Positions 1-6,212 of a stretch of 14,668 nucleotides of DNA are shown piece by piece (position 1 is the stretch's first letter; every line of letters begins with the position of its first letter). A program made the translations under genes and the position numbers. The notes under the pieces were generated by a model. The model saw nothing but the letters and a program-made list of their open reading frames with translations, searched no databases and was not told the origin of the DNA. The stretch covers positions 1-14,668 of the forward strand of contig JASLCM010000241.1 of assembly GCA_030151845.1 (NCBI GenBank), in the 5' to 3' direction. Source of the stretch: Bacteroides sp. GTDB taxonomy: Bacteria; Bacteroidota; Bacteroidia; Bacteroidales; Bacteroidaceae.

Positions 1-181
1 TCTTTCCTGCCAACATTGTGTGAACAGAGTAGAAAGTGCACTAAAAGAGACAGGTGGGGTAATAGATGTTTATGTAAAACTTGCAGATCATACCGCAACG
101 GTAGTTTATGATGAAGACTGTGTTACGGTAGAGGAGCTCAAAAAGGTAGTACAAGCTAGTGGTTACGGATTAAAAGAGTAG
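1..181 (+). CDS. Heavy-metal-associated (HMA) domain protein, probable copper chaperone (5' truncated)
   Basis: Only the last 59 codons are present; the first complete codon begins at base 2 and the start lies off the window. The visible reading frame opens with LSCQHCVNRVESAL, giving the CxxC metal-binding pair (bases 8-10 and 17-19), and continues through a ferredoxin-like beta-alpha-beta pattern ending in ASGYGLKE. This is the layout of CopZ-like chaperones of about 70 residues, which carry Cu(I) in the cytoplasm and hand it to a P1B ATPase. The stop is 3 bases before the ATPase start, so the two are almost certainly co-transcribed and possibly translationally coupled. The ATPase's own N-terminal HMA domain ends similarly (EAGYGLIID). 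It could instead be the C-terminal domain of a longer HMA protein, because the N-terminus is not visible. Confidence 0.85.
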   Translation, partial: LSCQHCVNRVESALKETGGVIDVYVKLADHTATVVYDEDCVTVEELKKVVQASGYGLKE

Positions 182-184
182 ACT

Positions 185-2386
185 ATGGGGAGTATCAGAA
201 AAAGCTATCCTGTAATGGATATGTCTTGTGCTGCTTGTGCTTCATACGTTGAAAAACAATTAAAAGAGGTTACAGGAGTTCAAGAGGTGGCAGTAAATTT
301 TGCAACAGGCAGAGTTAACCTCGTTTACAACGATCAGCAAATAACCCCCGTTCAATTGCAGAAGGTGGTAGAGGAAGCCGGATATGGGTTGATTATTGAT
401 GAAATCTCTCAAGAGGAGATTATGGGGCAACAAGAGTTAGCACTTCAAAAGTTAAGAACTAAGACTTTCTTAGCTATTCTATTAGCGATACCAGTAGCTG
501 TAATTGGAATGTTCTACATGAATATGCCTTATGCTAACTTAATCATGTGGGCTATTACAACAGTAATCTTAGTGGGCTTAGGTAAAGACTTTTTTATTAA
601 TGCCTGGAGTCAGGCGAAGCACAGAAGTGCCAATATGGATACTCTTGTAGCTTTAAGTACAGGGGTCGCCTATCTTTTTAGTTTGTTCAACACCCTGTTC
701 CCTTCTTATTGGGAAAGCAAAGCCATAGAATCTCATGTTTATTTTGAATCTGTAGCAGTTATTATTGCTTTTATTCTGCTGGGTAGATATTTGGAAGAGC
801 GAGCGAAGGGAGGTACTACAGCAGCTATACGTGGTTTAATGGGCCTACAGCCCAAGATTGTAACTAAGCTAACACCAACGGGGGAGTTTGTGGAGGAACA
901 GATAGAGGCTATTGTTGCAGGGGATCAAATAATCGTTAAACCTGGTGAGCGAATAGCCGTAGACGGAATAGTCTTTTCGGGTAACTCTTATGTTAACGAG
1001 AGTATGTTAACAGGAGAAGCAACTCCTGTTGAGAAAATAGAAGGGAGCAGAGTTTATGCAGGAACGATCAATCAAAAAGGAAGTTTTCTCTATCGGGCCG
1101 ATAAAGTAGGTGAAAAAACAGTATTGTCTCATATCATTCGTTTGGTTCAAGAAGCACAGGAGAGTAAGGCGCCCGTTCAAAAAATTGTAGATCAGGTAGC
1201 AGGAGTTTTTGTTCCTATTGTGATAGGTATTGCTTTGTTGACTTTTGTTCTATGGATAATATTGGGAGGAGAGTACGCATTAAACCGAGGTCTACTGGCG
1301 ATGGTAACTGTTCTTGTTATTGCTTGTCCTTGTGCTTTAGGGTTAGCAACCCCAACCGCTATAATGGTTGGTATAGGGAAAGGAGCGAGTCATGGAATTT
1401 TAATTAAAGACGCCCAAAGCTTAGAGTTGGCTAAGAAAATATCTGCAATTGTACTTGATAAAACAGGAACATTAACCGAAGGACATCCAGAGGTAATCCA
1501 TGAGGATTGGTTAGATAATTTGCAACTAGAAAAAAATAGACAAATTTTATTGGCTTTAGAGTCTTTCTCTGAACATCCTCTAGCTGAGGCTATCGTGCAA
1601 CACTATGAGAAAAGAGAAAGCTATGCAGTTACCAACTTTGAGAGTCTAACAGGAAAAGGAATTTCAGGAGTTGTTGAAGGAGTTAAGTATTTTGTAGGGA
1701 ATCAGAAACTACTGGAAGAAAACCAAATACCCCTCTCTTCAAGTTTGAAGGAGAGAGCCTTGGAGTATGCCGATAGAGCACATACAGTTATTTGGTTTGC
1801 TAGAGAAGATAGTGCCTTAGGAGTTTTAAGTGTTTCTGATAAAGTGAAATCAAGTTCGAAAGAGGCTGTTGATAGTTTGCATAAGCAGGGTATTAAAGTA
1901 TATATGCTTACAGGTGATGAAGAGTTAACAGCAAAGGCTATAGCAGAGGAGGTAGGAATCGAGCATTTTAAAGCAGGTGTCTTGCCTGCTGAAAAAGAGA
2001 TGTTTGTTCGCCAACTTCAGGTAGAGGGTGAAACTGTAGCTATGGTTGGAGACGGAATAAATGACAGTGCAGCTTTAGCAAGAGCAGACGTTGGTATAGC
2101 CATGGGAAGTGGGAGTGATATAGCTATGGATGTGGCTAAGATGACAATAATCTCTTCCGATTTAAGGAAAATAGCAGAAGCTATTCAACTCTCTAAAGCT
2201 ACTGTAAAAACAATACATCAAAATCTATTCTGGGCATTTGTTTACAACCTAATAGCCATACCTATAGCTGCTGGTATACTATATCCCGTTAATGGCTTTC
2301 TTCTAAGCCCAATGATTGGAAGTGCCGCCATGGCAATGAGTAGCGTTAGCGTAGTGATAAATAGTCTGCGTCTAAAACTAAAGTAG
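185..2386 (+). CDS. copA: Copper-translocating P1B-type ATPase
   Basis: Integral membrane pump that uses ATP to export Cu(I) from the cytoplasm. The 733 residues carry every family landmark: one N-terminal HMA domain with CAAC at residues 15-18; membrane helices from about residue 93 onward; the actuator TGE at 276-278; the transmembrane metal-binding CPC at 381-383; the phosphorylated Asp425 in DKTGT; the P1B-specific SEHPL at 462-466 (His464, Pro465) in the nucleotide-binding domain; and GDGIND at 622-627. After the last helix pair, the N and MxxS-type residues (YN near 705, MAMSS near 718-722) fit the Cu(I)-specific P1B-1 subgroup. Length is normal for a one-HMA CopA. The start at 185 follows the chaperone stop by 3 bases with no Shine-Dalgarno, as usual in Bacteroidota. 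Silver transport is a possible side activity. Confidence 0.96.
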   Translation: MGSIRKSYPVMDMSCAACASYVEKQLKEVTGVQEVAVNFATGRVNLVYNDQQITPVQLQKVVEEAGYGLIIDEISQEEIMGQQELALQKLRTKTFLAILLAIPVAVIGMFYMNMPYANLIMWAITTVILVGLGKDFFINAWSQAKHRSANMDTLVALSTGVAYLFSLFNTLFPSYWESKAIESHVYFESVAVIIAFILLGRYLEERAKGGTTAAIRGLMGLQPKIVTKLTPTGEFVEEQIEAIVAGDQIIVKPGERIAVDGIVFSGNSYVNESMLTGEATPVEKIEGSRVYAGTINQKGSFLYRADKVGEKTVLSHIIRLVQEAQESKAPVQKIVDQVAGVFVPIVIGIALLTFVLWIILGGEYALNRGLLAMVTVLVIACPCALGLATPTAIMVGIGKGASHGILIKDAQSLELAKKISAIVLDKTGTLTEGHPEVIHEDWLDNLQLEKNRQILLALESFSEHPLAEAIVQHYEKRESYAVTNFESLTGKGISGVVEGVKYFVGNQKLLEENQIPLSSSLKERALEYADRAHTVIWFAREDSALGVLSVSDKVKSSSKEAVDSLHKQGIKVYMLTGDEELTAKAIAEEVGIEHFKAGVLPAEKEMFVRQLQVEGETVAMVGDGINDSAALARADVGIAMGSGSDIAMDVAKMTIISSDLRKIAEAIQLSKATVKTIHQNLFWAFVYNLIAIPIAAGILYPVNGFLLSPMIGSAAMAMSSVSVVINSLRLKLK

Positions 2387-2404
2387 GTAGGGGAGGAAAG
2401 GATC

Positions 2405-2481
2405 TTATCTTTTTAGGTGTATCACCCTATGCTTCTGGTGAAAAGATAACGTCTTATACGTTTTATCTTTAGCTCCTTTTT
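2405..2481 (+). promoter_or_regulatory. Competing hairpins between copA and the YceI gene (attenuator- or 3'-end-like)
   Basis: Seen directly: GGTGAAAAGATAA (2437-2449) is complementary to TTATCTTTT (2405-2413) plus CACC (2423-2426), making a 13-bp stem with a 9-base bulge and a 10-base loop. The same central strand AAAGATAACG (2442-2451) can instead pair with CGT (2459-2461) and TATCTTT (2464-2470), a 10-bp stem with a 2-base bulge and 7-base loop, followed 6 bases later by five T (2477-2481). A third small stem, GGTG (2416-2419) with CACC (2423-2426), is also possible. The stems are mutually exclusive. The second could act as a weak terminator of the copper operon. Regulation is inference; AT-rich DNA gives such pairings by chance more often than GC-rich DNA. 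Confidence 0.4.
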
Positions 2482-2530
2482 GAACTAATAGAGTGGTATT
2501 TCTGTTTTATGGTTATAAACTATAGAAAAG

Positions 2531-3193
2531 ATGAAGAATATACATTTAATTATCGGAGGGTTGTTAACGGTTTTTTTCCTCTTCTCCTGTGGAGGAAAGA
2601 AGAGTAGTAAGGAGGCAGTGGTCTCTGAAGCAAAAGAGGTGACAGTAGAGAAGGGGGATGAGCTGGTTGTTCATACCGCTAAATCTGCTATTTATTGGAA
2701 AGGGTTTAAGCCAGGAGGTAGCCATCACGGTACTTTGAGCCTAGTTTCTGGTCAGCTTTTTATTCAAGGAGAGGAACTTTTGGCTGGAGAGGTAGAGTTG
2801 GATATGACCTCCATTAAAGTAGAAGATTTAGAACCTGGTGAGCTTCATAACCAGCTCTTGAATCATTTAAAGAGTGCAGACTTTTTTGATGTAGAAACTT
2901 ATCCTAAAGGGTTGTTTACAATCACATCAGCAAAGAAGATAGCAGATGAGTCGTACAATTACGAGATAAGTGGTAATCTGAGCTTAAAAGATCAAGTGAA
3001 GAACATCACTTTTAAAGCAAATATAATTAAAGATCTTGGGTTCTATGTAGCTACAACAGAGAAGTTTACGATAGACCGTACGCTATGGGGAGTAAATTAT
3101 GGCTCTAAGAATATTTTTAAAAATTTAAAAGATGCTTTTATTGAAGATGATATCGAAATCTCGATTCGCATTGTAGCCAGTCTACCCCTATAA
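2531..3193 (+). CDS. YceI-family lipoprotein
   Basis: 220-residue envelope protein. Residues 1-20 form a lipoprotein signal (MKN, hydrophobic stretch, then LFSC with Cys20 as the lipidated residue), followed by a Lys/Ser/Glu-rich linker to about residue 43. Residues 48-217 match the YceI fold, a lipocalin-like beta-barrel that in characterised members binds a polyprenoid or other lipid: the SAIYWKGFKPGGSHHGTL opening (52-69), the LDMTSIKVEDL strand (90-100), the HLKSADFFDVETYP segment (112-125), and the FTIDRTLWGVNYGS signature (179-192). Its ligand here is unknown. It starts 144 bases after copA on the same strand, so co-transcription is possible but not required. It ends 9 bases from the convergent radical SAM gene, leaving no room for a separate terminator. 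Family assignment is firm; role is not. Confidence 0.9.
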   Translation: MKNIHLIIGGLLTVFFLFSCGGKKSSKEAVVSEAKEVTVEKGDELVVHTAKSAIYWKGFKPGGSHHGTLSLVSGQLFIQGEELLAGEVELDMTSIKVEDLEPGELHNQLLNHLKSADFFDVETYPKGLFTITSAKKIADESYNYEISGNLSLKDQVKNITFKANIIKDLGFYVATTEKFTIDRTLWGVNYGSKNIFKNLKDAFIEDDIEISIRIVASLPL

Positions 3194-3202
3194 ACCGTAA
3201 AA

Positions 3203-4882
3203 TTACTTTTTTTGATAAATATATTGTTGATGAGGAGTTCGCTTATTCACTCTCGGTCTAAAGAGCGTGATAAGCAGCTCCTTTTCGTTAATCAAGTCAA
3301 TAGTTGCTCTTTTTACAATTTCCTCTCTCTCTATCTTATGTTTTGCTAGAAACTTTTTATCTCCTGCTACTGTTCTAAACAGCTTCTTTTTCTCTTTTTT
3401 TGTAATTTTCTCTTTCCAAAAACCATGGGGTCGTAGAGTAAAATTATTGTAATAATCATTCCTAAGTAGGGGAAAGAGATCAATACCTCGTTCTAAGAGA
3501 AAGGCATGGAGGTATGAGAATAGATCTTCTAGTTGATACGCATGATGAGGTAAGTGATGTAGGTTATAGTATTGCCCAATCTCATCAAAAAGTTCAAAGT
3601 ATTTCCCTTTGTAATAGGAGTCGAATAGTGTATTCATGGTTTGAGAGAATCGTCCACTGTTCCAAAACTTCTCTAAGGCATGCTCAGCATCATGAATACG
3701 ATCCAACTCATCTCGAGAAATAGTATCGTTATAGAGTATCTCATAAGGAGCTTCTTGATCAAAATGATAGCCATAGCGTTTGGCATTTTTTCTTAGGTTA
3801 GTACCCCTCAACATTTTAAGGAATCCTAATTGAACCTCTTTAGCTCGAAGTGCAAAAACATCATTAAAAGATTTTATAAACCGATCAAAAGTTTCAAAGG
3901 GAAGGCCCGCAATTAGATCCAAATGCAAGTCTACTTTTCCACCCTCCATTAAATGGGTTATGTTTTGCGAGAGAATATCGAAGTCTTGCCTTCTTTTAAC
4001 CTCTAGGTTTGTGGGCTCATAGGTCGACTGTATGCCAACTTCAAAACGAAAATAGTTTTTAGGAAGCGTGTTGTTTAAATAACTAATTGTTTCTGGTTTC
4101 AATAAATCTGCATAAATTTCAAATTGACAACTTAAATTTGCTCTATGATTGGCCAATAAGAAATCAAATATAGTTTTAGTATGCGATTTATTTAAGTTAA
4201 AAGTACGGTCCAGAAACTTAATTTGCTTAGCTCCATGCTCTATGAGGTATTTTAGGTTCTCTACAATATACGATTTGGGAAAGTAGCGAACTCCCTTTTC
4301 AAGGGAGGAGAGACAATATTGACATTGGTAGGGGCAACCTCGAGAACTCTCAAAATAGACCATACGATGTGGTAGAAAAGGAATATCTTCCTCCAATTGA
4401 TAAGGGGAGGGAAGCTTAGCCAATTGTTCAAGATCAGCTTGTACAACAACTTCACTAATTGAAGCCCGACTAGATACACCTGGTATGGTTGTTGGTAATT
4501 TATTTTCTAATGCATGAAAAAGCTCTCCAAGTACAAACTCTCCCTCACCACTTACTACAAAATCTATCTCCCATTCTTTTAGAAAATATTGGGGTTCGTA
4601 CATAACCTCTGGTCCGCCCACTAAAATAATGAGGTTCGGTTTTCTTTTCTTTAAGGCCGCAACCAACTGACCAACCTTTTTAACATTCCAAATATAAACA
4701 CTTATGGAAAGAATGTCGCAACCCGATGCTAAGATTTCTTCAGTTATCGTCTCTACCTTTTCTTTAATAATATACTCCTTGAAGGTGATATTGTATCGCT
4801 CTTTATTGGCAACATAAAGCCATCGTAGAGCAAGAGAGGTATGTATGAACTTTGCGTTTAGTGTAGTAAGTAAAATTTTCAT
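3203..4882 (-). CDS. B12-binding-type radical SAM protein with DUF4080-like C-terminus
   Basis: 559-residue cytoplasmic protein. Residues 1-125 form a cobalamin-binding-like Rossmann domain (MKILLTTLNAKFIHTSLALR start, LVGGPEV at 87-93, SGEGE at 111-115); the classical DxHxxG cobalamin-ligand motif is not evident. Residues 175-370 are the radical SAM core: the 4Fe-4S ligands are Cys183, Cys187 and Cys190 in RGCPYQCQYC, followed by KFLDRTFNLN (222-231), EVGIQS (281-286) and HLDLIAGLPFE (320-330). The tail, roughly 380-559, is rich in aromatic and charged residues and fits DUF4080. Members of this group are widespread in Bacteroidota and Firmicutes and I know of no established reaction. The gene is monocistronic here, convergent with the YceI gene and divergent from the DUF2461 gene. 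Methyltransferase or other chemistry cannot be chosen from sequence. Confidence 0.9.
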   Translation of the reverse strand: MKILLTTLNAKFIHTSLALRWLYVANKERYNITFKEYIIKEKVETITEEILASGCDILSISVYIWNVKKVGQLVAALKKRKPNLIILVGGPEVMYEPQYFLKEWEIDFVVSGEGEFVLGELFHALENKLPTTIPGVSSRASISEVVVQADLEQLAKLPSPYQLEEDIPFLPHRMVYFESSRGCPYQCQYCLSSLEKGVRYFPKSYIVENLKYLIEHGAKQIKFLDRTFNLNKSHTKTIFDFLLANHRANLSCQFEIYADLLKPETISYLNNTLPKNYFRFEVGIQSTYEPTNLEVKRRQDFDILSQNITHLMEGGKVDLHLDLIAGLPFETFDRFIKSFNDVFALRAKEVQLGFLKMLRGTNLRKNAKRYGYHFDQEAPYEILYNDTISRDELDRIHDAEHALEKFWNSGRFSQTMNTLFDSYYKGKYFELFDEIGQYYNLHHLPHHAYQLEDLFSYLHAFLLERGIDLFPLLRNDYYNNFTLRPHGFWKEKITKKEKKKLFRTVAGDKKFLAKHKIEREEIVKRATIDLINEKELLITLFRPRVNKRTPHQQYIYQKK

Positions 4883-4886
4883 GGTG

Positions 4887-4913
4887 CAAAATTAAGAATA
4901 AAAACGATACAAA
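4887..4913 (-). promoter_or_regulatory. Candidate promoter for the radical SAM gene
   Basis: Reading the minus strand, TAATTTTG (4894 down to 4887) matches the Bacteroidota -7 consensus TAnnTTTG exactly, with TTTG (4913-4910) upstream as a possible -33 box. The spacer is 15 bases, shorter than the usual 19 or so, which weakens the call. The -7 box ends only 4 bases before the ATG, so if used it would give an almost leaderless mRNA. Confidence 0.35.
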
Positions 4914-4957
4914 GTAGAACACTTGATACGAATAGCTCTCTTGCATGATCTATTGTA

Positions 4958-4980
4958 GAGAGAAAGGAGGGAGAAGAGAG
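4958..4980 (+). repeat. All-purine tract with mirror-symmetric arms
   Basis: A 24-base run of only A and G (4957-4980) lies in the 183-base gap between the divergent radical SAM and DUF2461 genes. Its ends, GAGAGAA (4958-4964) and AAGAGAG (4974-4980), are mirror images around a 9-base purine centre. Upstream CTCTCT (4936-4941) can pair with AGAGAG (4957-4962). Such tracts can adopt unusual DNA forms in other systems; no role is shown here. It contains AAAGGAGG but no start codon at a useful distance. Confidence 0.5.
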
Positions 4981-5033
4981 TGAGTAGCCTAATTATTTAC
5001 TAACCCAAACTAGATATTAACTAATAAAAATTG

Positions 5034-5041
5034 TACATTTG
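5034..5041 (+). promoter_or_regulatory. Candidate -7 promoter box before the DUF2461 gene
   Basis: TACATTTG is an exact match to the Bacteroidota -7 consensus TAnnTTTG and sits 24 bases before the ATG at 5066, a sensible distance for a short leader. No clear TTTG is seen at the expected -33 spacing. It would drive the DUF2461, YhcH-type and glgB genes together. Confidence 0.45.
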
Positions 5042-5065
5042 TCTGTATAAATAGTGGAGTTGTAG

Positions 5066-5770
5066 ATGGTTATTGATGTTGTCAATATACTCAGATTTCT
5101 TAGAAGTCTGACAGCAAATAATAGACGCGAATGGCTAGATGAGAACAGAATTTGGTACGAGGAAGCCCGTACTGATTTTGAGTCTTTAATCCAGCTTTTG
5201 TTAAATAGAATCTCCTTGATAGATTCCTCTTATTTATCGGTTACTCCAAAAGATAGTACATTCAGAATCTATCGTAATCTCCGTTTTTCAAAAGATAAAA
5301 CCCCTTTTAAAACACATTGGGGAGCATACATGAATCCGTATGGGCGAAAGTCTAACTATTTTGGATTTTATCTTCACCTATCTGCAGAGCAATCTTTTGT
5401 GGGGGGAGGAAGTATCTCACTTCCCTATGAACTTTTGCAAGAGATTCGAGAACAGATAGTAGAGCGAATCGATGAATATCGTGCTATTGTAGAGAATCCT
5501 AGTTTTAAAAGATATTTTCCAATAGTAGGTTCAGATTTTTTGAAAACTGCTCCTAAAGGATTTTCTGTAGATTACCCTTATATTGATTACTTAAGGTGTA
5601 AAGAATTTACTTGTAGCTATAATCTCTCTACTGATAGCTTGGAGAATACGGAAGAACTTTTAACTCTATGTACACATTTGTTTGAAGAACTTCAACCTTA
5701 TGCTGCATTTATTAATTCGGTAGTAAAAGAGTGGGAGATTAGAAAAAATAGAGAAAATGATAATAGATAA
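5066..5770 (+). CDS. DUF2461 (TIGR02453-type) family protein
   Basis: 234-residue soluble protein with no signal peptide or membrane segment. The family signatures are clear: LTANNRREWLDENRIWYEEAR at residues 15-35 (conserved NN..EW...N...YE), FRIYRNLRFSKDKTPFKTHWG at 66-86, then the NYFGFYLHL strand (98-105) and the GGGSISLP turn (113-120). Length is typical. The family is widespread in bacteria and fungi and its biochemical function is unknown, so none is assigned. The start at 5066 is the first in-frame ATG after a good -7 box. The 3' end overlaps the next gene by 14 bases (5757-5770), which suggests translational coupling with the sugar-related YhcH-type protein, and glgB follows in the same run. 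That context hints at carbohydrate metabolism but proves nothing. Confidence 0.88.
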   Translation: MVIDVVNILRFLRSLTANNRREWLDENRIWYEEARTDFESLIQLLLNRISLIDSSYLSVTPKDSTFRIYRNLRFSKDKTPFKTHWGAYMNPYGRKSNYFGFYLHLSAEQSFVGGGSISLPYELLQEIREQIVERIDEYRAIVENPSFKRYFPIVGSDFLKTAPKGFSVDYPYIDYLRCKEFTCSYNLSTDSLENTEELLTLCTHLFEELQPYAAFINSVVKEWEIRKNRENDNR

Positions 5771-6203
5771 TTTAGAACGGTTAGCACGCTATAAACAACT
5801 AGTTCCCGAGATAGAATTGATTGCGGAATTTATAAAAGAGAGAAATCTTGCTGCAATGAAGGAGGGAAGGTATGAGTTGTCGTCGACTGTTTTTTTAAGT
5901 GTAGAACAGACACTACCTAAAACAAAAGAGCAAGCTAAACTTGAAAGTCATGATAAATATATAGATATTCAACTGCCTCTCTCATCGGAAGAGTGTATGG
6001 GGTATTTACCAAGGGAAGCGTGTAATAAGATAGAGAAACCTTATCAGGCTGATAGAGATATCACTTTTTATGCAAATACGCCTTTGAATTACTTTACCGT
6101 AAAACCTGGGATGTTTGTCTTATTTATGCCAACCGATGGACATGCTCCTGCTATATCTAGAGAGGGGTTGAGAAAGATGGTTTTTAAAATTAAAGTGGGT
6201 TAA
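5757..6203 (+). CDS. YhcH/YjgK/YiaL (DUF386) family protein, possible sugar anomerase
   Basis: 148-residue cytoplasmic cupin-like protein of the family that includes E. coli YhcH (NanQ, reported as an N-acetylneuraminate anomerase), YiaL and EbgC, the small subunit of evolved beta-galactosidase. The hallmark LESHDKYIDIQ lies at residues 62-72 (Glu63, His65, Asp70, Gln72), and the second metal/ligand-side His129 is in FMPTDGHAP (123-131). The N-terminal MIIDNLERLARY also fits. Its start lies inside the DUF2461 gene (14-base overlap) and its stop is 9 bases before glgB, so the three form one tight transcription unit. No sialic acid genes are visible in the window, so the substrate could be another sugar; a role in supplying the right anomer for glucan metabolism is only inference. 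Confidence 0.9.
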   Translation: MIIDNLERLARYKQLVPEIELIAEFIKERNLAAMKEGRYELSSTVFLSVEQTLPKTKEQAKLESHDKYIDIQLPLSSEECMGYLPREACNKIEKPYQADRDITFYANTPLNYFTVKPGMFVLFMPTDGHAPAISREGLRKMVFKIKVG

Positions 6204-6212
6204 AAACATTTC

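Noticed and set aside
1..2386. Duplicate HMA domains as a possible split or frameshifted single CopA with two HMA domains
   Set aside because: The first HMA ends with its own stop, 3 bases separate the genes, and a separate chaperone followed by a one-HMA CopA is a common arrangement.
3267..3723. Two plus-strand open frames of 61 and 69 codons inside the radical SAM gene
   Set aside because: They lie opposite a well-supported gene with conserved motifs and show no recognisable domain or promoter; they are antisense shadows.
4963..4970. AAAGGAGG, a perfect Shine-Dalgarno-like sequence; also at 13262-13269
   Set aside because: Neither is followed by a start codon at a suitable distance, and Bacteroidota generally do not rely on Shine-Dalgarno pairing.
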